Part shown: positions 47,333 through 55,086 of the stretch, piece by piece
Layout of the letters: each line of letters begins with the position of its first letter
How positions within the stretch are numbered: position 1 is the first letter of the stretch
NCBI RefSeq assembly: GCF_036867135.1
Contig: NZ_JBAJIJ010000001.1
Span: forward strand, 1,364,001 to 1,428,000
Source of the DNA: Aeromicrobium sp. Sec7.5
Lineage (GTDB): Bacteria > Actinomycetota > Actinomycetes > Propionibacteriales > Nocardioidaceae
Direction: 5' to 3'
Length of the DNA: 64,000 bases
The notes under the pieces: model-generated
Database searches by the model: none
What the model was told of the DNA's origin: nothing
What the model saw: the letters and a program-made list of their open reading frames with translations, nothing else
Made by a program: the position numbers and the translations under genes

Positions 47333-49008
47333 GCCATCTCCACCTGGATCTGACCACCCCGCCGCCCCTGCCGGAGGGTGCCCTGCGTGTCTTCGCGCTC
47401 GGCGGCCTCGGCGAGATCGGTCGCAACATGACCGTGTTCGAGTACGGCGGCAAGCTGCTGATCGTCGACTGCGGTGTGCTGTTCCCCGACGAGCACCACC
47501 CGGGCGTCGACCTGATCCTGCCGGACTTCCAGCCGATCCGTGACCGCCTCTCCGACGTCGTCGCCATCGTTCTGACGCACGGGCACGAGGACCACATCGG
47601 GGCCGTCCCGTACCTGCTGCGCGAGCGCGGCAACATCCCCGTCGTCGGCTCGGAGCTGACCTTGGCCCTGCTGGCGCCGAAGCTGAAGGAGCACCGTCTG
47701 AAGGAGGTGCCGCGCCACATCGTCAAGGAGGGCGACACGCTGCAGTTCGGGCCGTTCGGCACCGAGTTCGTGGCGGTCAACCACTCGATCCCCGATGCGC
47801 TGGCCGTGGCGATCACGACCCCGGCGGGCGTCGCGCTGCACACGGGTGACTTCAAGATGGATCAGCTGCCGCTCGACGGCCGCATCACCGACCTGCGGGC
47901 GTTCGCGCGCCTCGGTGAGGCCGGGGTCGACCTGTTCCTGACCGACTCGACCAACGCCGAGGTCCCCGGGTTCACCACCCCCGAGCGTGACATCACGCCC
48001 GCGATCGACGCCGTCTTCGCGCGCAGCGAGAAGCGCATCATCGTCGCGTCGTTCGCCTCCCACGTGCACCGCGTGCAGCAGGTGCTCGACATGGCGGCCA
48101 AGCACGGCCGCAAGGTCGCCTACGTCGGCCGGTCGATGGTGCGGAACATGCAGATCGCCCGCGAGCTCGGCTACCTCCACGTGCCCGACGGCGTCGTCGT
48201 CGACAAGATCGACGCGGCTCCGCCGGAGAAGATGGTCCTGATGTCGACCGGTTCGCAGGGCGAGCCCATGGCCGCCCTGTCGCGCATGGCGAACAGGAGC
48301 CACCAGCAGGTCGAGCTCGAGCCCGGTGACACCGTGCTCATGGCCTCGTCGGTCATCCCCGGCAACGAGAACTCGATCTCGCGGGTCATCGACGGCCTCA
48401 CCAAGCTCGGCGCCAACGTCGTGCACAAGGGCAACGCGCTCGTGCACGTCTCGGGTCACGCGTCGGCCGGCGAGCTCCTGTACTGCTACAACATCGTGCA
48501 GCCGACCAACGTCATGCCCGTGCACGGCGAGATCCGCCACCTGCACGCCAACGGAGCGCTGGCCCGCAAGACTGGCGTCCCCAACGTGCTGCTGGCCGAG
48601 GACGGCTACGTCATCGACCTGGTCGACGGCCACGCCTCGATCACGGGTGCCTTCGACTGCGGCTACGTCTACGTCGACGGGTCCTCGATCGGCGACATCT
48701 CCGACTCCGACCTCAAGGACCGCCGGGTCCTGGGTGAGGAGGGCTTCATCTCGGTCGTCGTGGTGGTCAACTCCGCCACGGGCAAGGTCGTGTCGGGCCC
48801 GGAGATCCACGCGCGTGGCATCGCCGAGGACGACAGCGTCTTCGACGCGGTACGTCCGAAGATCGCCGGGGCCCTGGAGGACGCGCTCTCGGAGGGCACG
48901 CGCGACACCGCCCAGCTGCAGCAGGTCGTGCGCCGCACGCTCGGCTCGTACGCCGGTCGTACGCTGCGTCGCCGCCCGATGATCGTGCCGATCGTCATCG
49001 AGGCCTGA
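47329..49008 (+). CDS. rnj: Ribonuclease J
   Basis: The 559-residue metallo-beta-lactamase-fold RNase processes and degrades RNA from the 5' end and can cut internally. The metal motif HGHEDH is at residues 84-89, GDFKMD and SFASHVHRVQQ carry further ligands, and the beta-CASP segment follows. The C-terminal 100 residues form the dimerisation domain. Start ATG overlaps the dapA stop. It partners functionally with PNPase encoded upstream. Confidence 0.96.
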   Translation: MSHLHLDLTTPPPLPEGALRVFALGGLGEIGRNMTVFEYGGKLLIVDCGVLFPDEHHPGVDLILPDFQPIRDRLSDVVAIVLTHGHEDHIGAVPYLLRERGNIPVVGSELTLALLAPKLKEHRLKEVPRHIVKEGDTLQFGPFGTEFVAVNHSIPDALAVAITTPAGVALHTGDFKMDQLPLDGRITDLRAFARLGEAGVDLFLTDSTNAEVPGFTTPERDITPAIDAVFARSEKRIIVASFASHVHRVQQVLDMAAKHGRKVAYVGRSMVRNMQIARELGYLHVPDGVVVDKIDAAPPEKMVLMSTGSQGEPMAALSRMANRSHQQVELEPGDTVLMASSVIPGNENSISRVIDGLTKLGANVVHKGNALVHVSGHASAGELLYCYNIVQPTNVMPVHGEIRHLHANGALARKTGVPNVLLAEDGYVIDLVDGHASITGAFDCGYVYVDGSSIGDISDSDLKDRRVLGEEGFISVVVVVNSATGKVVSGPEIHARGIAEDDSVFDAVRPKIAGALEDALSEGTRDTAQLQQVVRRTLGSYAGRTLRRRPMIVPIVIEA

Positions 49009-49111
49009 CCTGGCTGATTGTCACGGCTTCGACCCGATCGGGAAACCGCTGCGAAACACGGCCCGCTCACGCTGAAGCGGTGGACGTGGCAGAGGTGTGG
49101 GGGGCGGCACC

Positions 49112-49837
49112 GTGGTGAGCCGGGTGCTGATCGTCGGCTCGGCCGGCACGCACAGCCCGGAGGGCCGGGCCAACGTGTCCCGTCTGGTCAACGCCGTGCG
49201 CCGTGAGGCTCACGGGCTCGACGTCGCCGACGGCTACGTCGACCAGCAGTCGCCGGCGCTGCCGGACGTGGTCCGGACCACGGCCGGCCCGCGGGCCATC
49301 GTGCCGCTCCTGCTCACGCGCGACCCACTTCCCCTCCGGGCCATGGTCGCGGCGGCCCGGCTGGACCCCTCGGTGTCGGTCACGGCGCCGATCGGTCCCG
49401 ACTGGGTGCTGGCGGAGATCGGCGTGCAACGCCTCATGGAGGCCGGCGCCCGGCCCGACGACAGCATCGTCCTGGCCTCCGACGCCCTGACCGACGTCAT
49501 GGCCGTCGAGGACGTCAGCAAGGCCGCCCGCCTCCTCAGCGCCGTCTGGGGTGGTCGGGTGCACGTCGGCACCCTCGCGGGGCTCGACACGGGCCTGGAC
49601 GAGGCAATCGACGTCGCCCGTGCCTACGGCAAGCGTGTGGTCGTCAGCTCGTACGTCCTCACCGCGGGCGCTCCCCACGACGCGATGCTGGCCTGCGGTG
49701 CCGACGTCGTGACGGCGCCGCTCGTCCCGTCGGGGGCTCCGGACCAGCGGCTCGTGGGCCTCGTGCTCGCGCGGGCGCGGTCGCGATCGGGCTGGCTGAC
49801 CGGTGACGACGGCGAGCACCGCGCCGCCCACGGATAG
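49112..49837 (+). CDS. CbiX/sirohydrochlorin-chelatase-like protein
   Basis: The protein, about 241 residues from GTG 49112, has two related halves each resembling class II chelatases: VLIVGSAGTHSPEG at the start and the mid segments RAIVPLLLTRDPLPLRAMV and KRVVVSSYVLTAGAPHDAMLACGADVV. CbiX proteins insert cobalt or iron into sirohydrochlorin. The usual GHGS opening is replaced by GSAGTHS, and no tetrapyrrole gene is near, so the metal and function are uncertain. Start could be 49097, 49112 or 49115. Confidence 0.7.
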   Translation: MVSRVLIVGSAGTHSPEGRANVSRLVNAVRREAHGLDVADGYVDQQSPALPDVVRTTAGPRAIVPLLLTRDPLPLRAMVAAARLDPSVSVTAPIGPDWVLAEIGVQRLMEAGARPDDSIVLASDALTDVMAVEDVSKAARLLSAVWGGRVHVGTLAGLDTGLDEAIDVARAYGKRVVVSSYVLTAGAPHDAMLACGADVVTAPLVPSGAPDQRLVGLVLARARSRSGWLTGDDGEHRAAHG

Positions 49838-49855
49838 GGCGGGGCGACCAGCAAG

Positions 49856-49918
49856 AGCGCCAGCGAGAACACGAGCGCCAGCGAGAACACGAGCGCCAGC
49901 GAGAACAAGAGCGCCAAG
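49856..49918. repeat. 18-base tandem repeat, 3.5 copies
   Basis: The unit AGCGCCAGCGAGAACACG is repeated at 49856, 49874 and 49892 (with one change), then a 9-base partial copy. It begins 18 bases after the CbiX-like stop. The core GCGCCAGCGAG also appears inside the dapA leader ORF near 46355. Confidence 0.85.
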
Positions 49919-49976
49919 GACCGGAGGCGTGGGGGACGGTCGAGGTCACCCTGACGGCGCCGGTTGGACGTGCAGT

Positions 49977-50042
49977 GCAAGATTTGCTCCCAAATCCACC
50001 CTTCGGCCGCCCAGGTTCGGTGGATTTGCGAGCAAATCTTGC
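49977..50042. repeat. AT-rich 24-bp inverted repeat (hairpin)
   Basis: Arms 49977-50000 and 50019-50042 are complementary at 23 of 24 positions, starting GCAAGATTTGCTC and ending with GAGCAAATCTTGC. The loop is 18 bases of GC-rich sequence. The arms are far more AT-rich than the surrounding DNA, which suggests a mobile or dispersed element, or a structured RNA, between the CbiX-like gene and ftsK. Confidence 0.8.
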
Positions 50043-50116
50043 GGGACCGTCGTGCAGGAGCGGTCGCCACGCGGCCGTTCGCTCCGTCAATCCTGAGAAA
50101 GACTCGAGTCGTCCTT

Positions 50117-50122
50117 TAGGCT
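50117..50122 (+). promoter_or_regulatory. -10 box TAGGCT before ftsK
   Basis: TAGGCT ends exactly 6 bases before the ftsK ATG, predicting a leaderless transcript. The -35 is weak. Confidence 0.5.
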
Positions 50123-50128
50123 TTCGCC

Positions 50129-52630
50129 ATGGCGACCCGAACGTCTTCCCCGCCGCGCAAGCGGCCGTCCGGTTCCCAGGCCCGCAGCCGCACCAGCGGC
50201 AAGCGAAGCCCGGCCCGAACCCCTGCCAACCGCCGACCGGCGGCCAAGAAGCCTGCCCCGAAGGGTGGGGGAGGCGCGGGCGGTGGCCTCGCCGCCGTCG
50301 TGTCCGGCTTCGGCCGCATGCTCCGGGCGATCTGGCTCGGCCTGGCCACCGCGGTCGGAGCCATCGCACGCTCGATCGGCAGCAGTGCCCGCGACCTCGA
50401 TCCCGCCCAGCGCCGCGACGGCGTGGGCCTGGCCGTCCTCGGACTCGCGATCGTCGCGGCCTCGGCGACCTGGTGGCGCATCCCCGGGCCCGTCGGTCGC
50501 GGGGTCCGGCAGGTCTGTGAGGGCAGCGTGGGCGTGCTCGCCGGCGCTGTGCCGATCGTGCTCGTCGTGATCGCGTGGCGCACCCTGCGCCGTCCTGAGG
50601 CACAGGGCCCCGCAGGTCGTCAGGTCATCGCCTGGGCCGCCGTCGTCGGAGGTGTCCTCGGACTCGTCCACGTCGCCCACGGCGTGCCGCGGCCCGACGA
50701 CATGGCCGCCGTGCGCGATGCCGGAGGCGCCATCGGCTACCTGTTCTCGGCGATCCTCGTCGACCTGCTCAAGACGCCCTACGTCGTGGCGCCGTTGCTG
50801 GTGCTCGTGGTCGCCTTCGGCGTGCTGATCCTCAGCAACACCCCGGTCCACGCGGTCCCGGAGAAGCTGCAGGCCGTCCGCGACCGCCTGACGCGCCGCA
50901 AGCCCGACGAGGCCGAGGAGGGCGAGGAGGGCGGCGACGCCGCCGACACCCGTCGTCACCCGCGCACGGAGCTGGCGGTCGACGAGCCCTACGAGGACCC
51001 CATCGTCCCGGACCCGGACGACGAGGCCGTCGCGACGCCCGCCGCCGTGCCGCCGGGCGTCAAGCGCCCCGTCCCCGTCGTCGACGAGGTCGACGAGGAG
51101 CCCGTCGAGCGCCTGCCGATGGAGCCCCTGCCGGCCCGGGCCGAGCAGCTCGAGCTGGCCGGCGACGTCATGTACTCGCTCCCGGACAGCACGGTCCTGC
51201 GCGAGGGCACGCCGCACAAGGCCCGGAGCCAGGCCTCCGACGCGGTCGTGGACCGGCTGACCGAGGTGCTGGAGCAGTTCAAGATCGACGCGACCGTCAC
51301 GGGGTACACGCGAGGCCCGACCGTCACGCGGTACGAGGTCGAGCTGGGCCCCGCGGTCAAGGTCGAGAAGGTCACGGCACTGGGCAAGAACATCGCCTAC
51401 GCGGTGGCCTCGAACGAGGTTCGTATCCTCAGCCCGATTCCCGGCAAGTCCGCCATCGGCGTGGAGATCCCGAACGCGGACAAGGAGATGGTCAGCCTCG
51501 GCGACGTCCTGCGCTCGGCCAAGGCACGCGGCGACCACCACCCGATGGTCGTCGGCCTCGGCAAGGACGTCGAGGGCGGCTACGTCGTGGCCAACCTCGC
51601 GAAGATGCCCCACCTGCTCGTGGCCGGTGCCACGGGTTCGGGCAAGTCGAGCTTCGTGAACTCGATGATCGCGTCGATCCTGATGCGCACGACGCCCGAC
51701 GAGGTCCGCATGATCCTGGTCGACCCCAAGCGCGTCGAGCTCACGGCGTACGAGGGCATCCCGCACCTCATCACCCCGATCATCACCAACCCGAAGAAGG
51801 CCGCGGAGGCCCTCCAGTGGGTCGTGCGTGAGATGGACCTGCGGTACGACGACCTGTCGGCCTACGGGTTCCGTCACGTCGACGACTTCAACAAGGCGGT
51901 CCGCTCCGGGTCCGTGCAGGCGCTGCCCGGCAGCGAGCGCGTCCTGGCGCCCTACCCGTACCTGCTCGTCGTGGTCGATGAGCTCGCCGACCTCATGATG
52001 GTCGCCCCGCGCGACGTGGAGGACTCGATCGTCCGCATCACGCAGCTCGCACGCGCGGCCGGGATCCACCTCGTGCTCGCGACGCAGCGACCGTCGGTCG
52101 ACGTCGTCACGGGTCTGATCAAGGCCAACGTACCGAGCCGTCTCGCCTTCGCGACCAGCTCGCTCGGCGACAGCCGGGTCATCCTCGACCAGCCCGGGGC
52201 CGAGAAGCTCGTGGGCCAGGGCGACGGCCTGTTCCTGCCGATGGGCCACAGCAAGGCCATGCGCATGCAGGGCGCCTGGATCACGGAGCAGGAGATCGTG
52301 GCGGTCGTCGACCACTGCAAGACCCAGCTCGAGCCGGCGTACCGCGAGGACGTGACGGCGGTCCAGCAGAGCAAGCGTGAGCTCGATGACGACATCGGCG
52401 ACGACCTGGACCTCGTGATGCAGGCGATCGAGCTCGTCGTCAACACCCAGTTCGGGTCCACGTCGATGCTGCAGCGCAAGCTGCGCGTGGGGTTCGCCAA
52501 GGCCGGCCGCCTGATGGACATCATGGAGAGCCGCGGGATCGTGGGTCCGAGCGAGGGGTCCAAGGCCCGCGACGTGCTGATCAAGCCCGACGAGGTCGAG
52601 CAGGTCCTCGCCACGATCGGTGCCGAGTGA
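50129..52630 (+). CDS. ftsK: DNA translocase FtsK/SpoIIIE
   Basis: The 833-residue protein pumps chromosome ends through the closing division septum. It has a short basic N-terminal tail, about four membrane helices (within residues 100-260), an acidic linker, and the motor: Walker A GATGSGKS at residues 500-507, RMILVDPKRVEL and LLVVVDELADLMM (Walker B). The last 65 residues form the winged-helix gamma domain that reads KOPS sites. The gene has its own leaderless promoter. A 14-base tandem duplication includes its stop. Confidence 0.96.
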   Translation: MATRTSSPPRKRPSGSQARSRTSGKRSPARTPANRRPAAKKPAPKGGGGAGGGLAAVVSGFGRMLRAIWLGLATAVGAIARSIGSSARDLDPAQRRDGVGLAVLGLAIVAASATWWRIPGPVGRGVRQVCEGSVGVLAGAVPIVLVVIAWRTLRRPEAQGPAGRQVIAWAAVVGGVLGLVHVAHGVPRPDDMAAVRDAGGAIGYLFSAILVDLLKTPYVVAPLLVLVVAFGVLILSNTPVHAVPEKLQAVRDRLTRRKPDEAEEGEEGGDAADTRRHPRTELAVDEPYEDPIVPDPDDEAVATPAAVPPGVKRPVPVVDEVDEEPVERLPMEPLPARAEQLELAGDVMYSLPDSTVLREGTPHKARSQASDAVVDRLTEVLEQFKIDATVTGYTRGPTVTRYEVELGPAVKVEKVTALGKNIAYAVASNEVRILSPIPGKSAIGVEIPNADKEMVSLGDVLRSAKARGDHHPMVVGLGKDVEGGYVVANLAKMPHLLVAGATGSGKSSFVNSMIASILMRTTPDEVRMILVDPKRVELTAYEGIPHLITPIITNPKKAAEALQWVVREMDLRYDDLSAYGFRHVDDFNKAVRSGSVQALPGSERVLAPYPYLLVVVDELADLMMVAPRDVEDSIVRITQLARAAGIHLVLATQRPSVDVVTGLIKANVPSRLAFATSSLGDSRVILDQPGAEKLVGQGDGLFLPMGHSKAMRMQGAWITEQEIVAVVDHCKTQLEPAYREDVTAVQQSKRELDDDIGDDLDLVMQAIELVVNTQFGSTSMLQRKLRVGFAKAGRLMDIMESRGIVGPSEGSKARDVLIKPDEVEQVLATIGAE

Positions 52631-52646
52631 TGGGGGCCGAGTGATG
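52622..52646. repeat. 14-base tandem duplication at the ftsK stop
   Basis: GCCGAGTGATG occurs at 52622 and again at 52636. The first copy holds the ftsK TGA stop, and the second supplies the ATG of the following gene. Confidence 0.8.
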
Positions 52647-53081
52647 AACGAGCCCTTCGAGATCCACCGCCGTGTGGGCCTGTACGCCCTCGTCGCGCTG
52701 CTGTGCCTCGCTGTCGCGGGCGGGCTGGGCTGGTTCGCCTACGACCGTCCCGCACCCCTGCTGTGGGTCGGCACGGGTGTGCTGGCGCTCCTCGCGATCG
52801 CGCTGCTGCGCGGCACCGTCGACGCCAAGACGCCGCTGTTCGTCGCCGACGACCACGGGGTCCGGTTGCAGACCGACGACGGGTGGACCGGGCTGCTGTG
52901 GGACGAGATGGGGGAGATCCGGGTCGAGCCGCGGGCCGGGGTCCGGCACGACGCGCGGGTCAAGGTCATCAGCCTCGACGGGCGCAAGGTGTACTCCACC
53001 CCCGTGGGCCTGGCGACGACGGTCGACATGGACCAGGCGGTCGCCGAGTTGGCGCGTCGTCGCGGCCCTGCCGCATACTGA
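52644..53081 (+). CDS. Membrane protein of unknown function, PH-like domain
   Basis: The 145-residue protein has two hydrophobic helices (about residues 12-32 and 37-55) followed by a soluble domain with GVRLQTDDGWTGLLWDEMGEIRVEP, a pattern reminiscent of bacterial PH-like (DUF2207/DUF3093-type) membrane proteins. I cannot name the family with certainty. The start lies inside a duplicated 14-base segment that includes the ftsK stop, so the two are likely co-transcribed. It may act at the membrane in division or lipid metabolism, but this is only from position. Confidence 0.65.
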   Translation: MNEPFEIHRRVGLYALVALLCLAVAGGLGWFAYDRPAPLLWVGTGVLALLAIALLRGTVDAKTPLFVADDHGVRLQTDDGWTGLLWDEMGEIRVEPRAGVRHDARVKVISLDGRKVYSTPVGLATTVDMDQAVAELARRRGPAAY

Positions 53082-53111
53082 GGCGTCCCGCCCCCCGCCT
53101 GAGAGGCCTCC

Positions 53112-53741
53112 ATGCCTGACCCCCAGTCCGGTACCAGCGCCACCACCCCGCCGAGCAACTTCAACATCGCGAACGCCCTCACGGTGCTCCGCATCGCCGG
53201 CGTCCCGGTCTTCGGATGGCTGCTGCTGATCGACGGCGGTGCGGACGTCTCGACCCGGGTGTGGTCGTTCGTGGCGTTCTCGCTGCTGATGATCACCGAC
53301 CGGATCGACGGCGACCTCGCCCGCAGCCGCGGCCTGGTGACCGACTTCGGCAAGCTGGCCGACCCGATCGCCGACAAGGCGCTGACAGGCATGGCCTTCA
53401 TCGGTCTAGCCATCATCTTCGACCACTGGCTGTTCTGGGCCGTGGCCATCACGACGTTGGTGCGCGAGTGGGGCATCACGATCATGCGCCTGTTCATCGC
53501 GAAGTACGGTGTCATGCCAGCCAGCCAGGGTGGCCGGATCAAGACCACGATGCAGGCCGGCGCGCTCGCCCTCTACTGCCTGCCGCTCGAGATCTGGGAC
53601 ACGACGGCCAGCGACATCACGATGTGGGTCGCCCACGTCCTCCTCGCGGTCGCCTACGTCATCACGATGGTCACGGGTGTCCAGTACGTCATCGACGCCC
53701 GCCGGCTGCGCGCCGAGTGGTTCGCGGCGCAGGACGCCTGA
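53112..53741 (+). CDS. pgsA: CDP-diacylglycerol-glycerol-3-phosphate 3-phosphatidyltransferase
   Basis: The 209-residue integral membrane enzyme makes phosphatidylglycerol phosphate. The CDP-alcohol phosphotransferase motif is clear: D-x2-DG-x2-AR-x8-G-x3-D-x3-D, read as DRIDGDLARSRGLVTDFG and LADPIAD. Five or six helices follow. It uses the CDP-diacylglycerol made by CdsA, encoded at the left end of the window. AGAGG precedes the ATG. It lies between ftsK and cinA/clgR, the usual actinobacterial order. Confidence 0.95.
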   Translation: MPDPQSGTSATTPPSNFNIANALTVLRIAGVPVFGWLLLIDGGADVSTRVWSFVAFSLLMITDRIDGDLARSRGLVTDFGKLADPIADKALTGMAFIGLAIIFDHWLFWAVAITTLVREWGITIMRLFIAKYGVMPASQGGRIKTTMQAGALALYCLPLEIWDTTASDITMWVAHVLLAVAYVITMVTGVQYVIDARRLRAEWFAAQDA

Positions 53742-53745
53742 GCCG

Positions 53746-54300
53746 GTGGGCCCCGCGGCGACGTCCTCCCACGCCACGGCCGAGGCGCTCGTCGCGGTGC
53801 TCGCCGAGGCCGGACTCACGATCGCCGCAGCGGAGTCGCTGACGGGCGGGGCCGTGTGCTCGGCGCTCGTCGCGGTGCCCGGGGCCTCGGCCGTGGTGCG
53901 AGGAGCGGTCGTGGCCTACGCGACCGACGTCAAGTGCACGCTGCTCGGTGTGCCGGAGGAGCTCGTGGCGCTGGCCGGCACGGTCGACGCGCGCGTGGCT
54001 CGGGCCATGGCCGAGGGCGTGCGCGCGCGGCTCGGCGCCGACCTCGGTGTGGCCACGACCGGCAATGCCGGCCCCGACGCGTCCGAGGGCAAGCCGGTCG
54101 GCCGGGTGCACGTCGCGATCGCCACGGCGGACGACACCCGCGACTGGCAGCTGGACCTCGACGGAGACCGTGACGCGATCCGTCAGGCGACCGTGACCGT
54201 CGCGCTGTCGCAGGCACTCGCTACGCTGGCACCAGAGCCCGGCGAGCGGCGGAAGGATCTCGGTCCCTCCGACGTTGAGCACAGGTACAGGACCCAGTAG
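53746..54300 (+). CDS. cinA: CinA C-terminal domain nicotinamide-nucleotide amidohydrolase
   Basis: The 184-residue protein corresponds to the CinA C-terminal domain (PncC type), which deamidates nicotinamide mononucleotide. AAAESLTGGAVCSAL is the signature, and VVAYATDVKCTLLGV and ATTGNAGPDASEGKPVG complete the active site. It lacks the larger N-terminal domain of full CinA, which is normal for actinobacteria. It begins with GTG 5 bases after the pgsA stop. A 12-13-base tandem duplication spans its stop codon. Confidence 0.9.
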   Translation: MGPAATSSHATAEALVAVLAEAGLTIAAAESLTGGAVCSALVAVPGASAVVRGAVVAYATDVKCTLLGVPEELVALAGTVDARVARAMAEGVRARLGADLGVATTGNAGPDASEGKPVGRVHVAIATADDTRDWQLDLDGDRDAIRQATVTVALSQALATLAPEPGERRKDLGPSDVEHRYRTQ

Positions 54301-54326
54301 TGGACCCAGCAGTTGGCCCAGTAGTG
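54291..54326. repeat. 12-13-base tandem repeat at the cinA stop
   Basis: Three diverged copies (GACCCAGTAGTG, GACCCAGCAGTTG, GCCCAGTAGTG) run in tandem. The first includes the cinA TAG stop. They lie just upstream of clgR. Confidence 0.7.
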
Positions 54327-54352
54327 GACAGAGTCACCACGGAGGTGAGCGC

Positions 54353-54655
54353 GTGACCACGATGCGACAGCTCGTCGGCGAGACCTTGCGCGCGCGCCGG
54401 GCCGAACGCGGTCTCACGCTCCGGGAGGTCTCGGGCAAGGCCCGGGTCAGCCTCGGCTACATCTCCGAGATCGAGCGAGGTCAGAAGGAGCCGAGCTCCG
54501 AGCTCCTGGCGGCGCTCGCCGAGGCCCTCGAGGTCCCGCTCTCGGCCGTCCTGCGCGACGTCGCCGACCAGATGGAGCTGCACGAGGTGGTCTCCGCGCC
54601 CCTGGCGACGGTCTCGTCGATCGGCGCCGACGGCGTCCGCGCCTCGGCGGCCTGA
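54353..54655 (+). CDS. clgR: Clp gene regulator ClgR
   Basis: The 100-residue helix-turn-helix protein (Cro/CI/XRE type) has LREVSGKARVSLGYISEIERGQKEPSSELL, which is close to ClgR, the activator of clpP, clpC and related stress genes in actinobacteria. GGAGG 7 bases ahead supports the GTG start at 54353; the ATG at 54362 is an alternative. Its position between pgsA/cinA and recA matches mycobacteria. ClgR is itself often degraded by Clp, but no terminal degradation tag was confirmed. Confidence 0.9.
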   Translation: MTTMRQLVGETLRARRAERGLTLREVSGKARVSLGYISEIERGQKEPSSELLAALAEALEVPLSAVLRDVADQMELHEVVSAPLATVSSIGADGVRASAA

Positions 54656-54663
54656 GCCCCCCG

Positions 54664-54858
54664 GTGCGGCACAGCGAGTTCTGGGAGCGGATGGACCTCC
54701 ACCTGGGGGAGTCCTACGCGCGGGTCTGGGCCGACACCCAGGTCATCGGCGACCTCGACCACCGCACGCCGACCGAGGCACTCGACGGAGGCGTCGATCC
54801 CAAGCAGGTCTGGCGCGCCGTGCACGCCCGCCTGCAGCTGCCGCCCTCGGAGCGCTGA
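54664..54858 (+). CDS. DUF3046 small protein
   Basis: The 64-residue protein (RHSEFWERMDLHLGESYARVWADTQV, in parts) is a clear DUF3046 member, a family conserved beside recA in actinobacteria (Rv2738c in M. tuberculosis). It has no membrane segment or known motif and its role is unknown. The start is GTG 8 bases after the clgR stop. Three copies of a 14-base unit begin at its stop codon. Confidence 0.88.
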   Translation: MRHSEFWERMDLHLGESYARVWADTQVIGDLDHRTPTEALDGGVDPKQVWRAVHARLQLPPSER

Positions 54859-54893
54859 GGACTGGGCGCTGAGGACTGGGCGCTGAGGACTCC
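54852..54893. repeat. 14-base tandem repeat, three copies
   Basis: GCGCTGAGGACTGG repeats at 54852, 54866 and 54880. The first copy contains the TGA stop of the DUF3046 gene. Confidence 0.85.
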
Positions 54894-54923
54894 TTCGACA
54901 CGCGACCGGCGTGTCGCGCCCGC

Positions 54924-54940
54924 TTCGAACACCTGTTCCC
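54924..54940 (+). promoter_or_regulatory. LexA (SOS) box upstream of recA
   Basis: TTCGAACACCTGTTCC contains the GAAC-N4-GTTC core of the actinobacterial/Bacillus-type SOS box, about 145 bases before the recA ATG. LexA repression relieved by DNA damage is expected. Confidence 0.85.
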
Positions 54941-54974
54941 GTACTGTCGTGCTCGAGGTTGACGTACCGAGAGC

Positions 54975-55013
54975 ATCGATCCACAGGGTGGATCGACCCA
55001 CAGGCGGATCGAT
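54975..55013 (+). promoter_or_regulatory. recA leader with competing inverted repeats
   Basis: TCGATCCAC pairs with GTGGATCGA around AGG (54976-54996). Alternatively ATCGATCC (54975-54982) pairs with GGATCGAT (55006-55013). The region is also an imperfect direct repeat of a CCACAGG-containing unit. If transcription starts near the LexA box, both lie in the recA leader. Confidence 0.45.
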
Positions 55014-55086
55014 GAGGTCCACAAAATGTCCGTGGGCTCTCCTAGCGTCGTCGATGCCTCGCCACCCACGACCGAAGGATCTCCTG

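Noticed and set aside
49856..49918. Possible CRISPR array
   Set aside because: Units are directly adjacent with no spacers and no cas genes are present.
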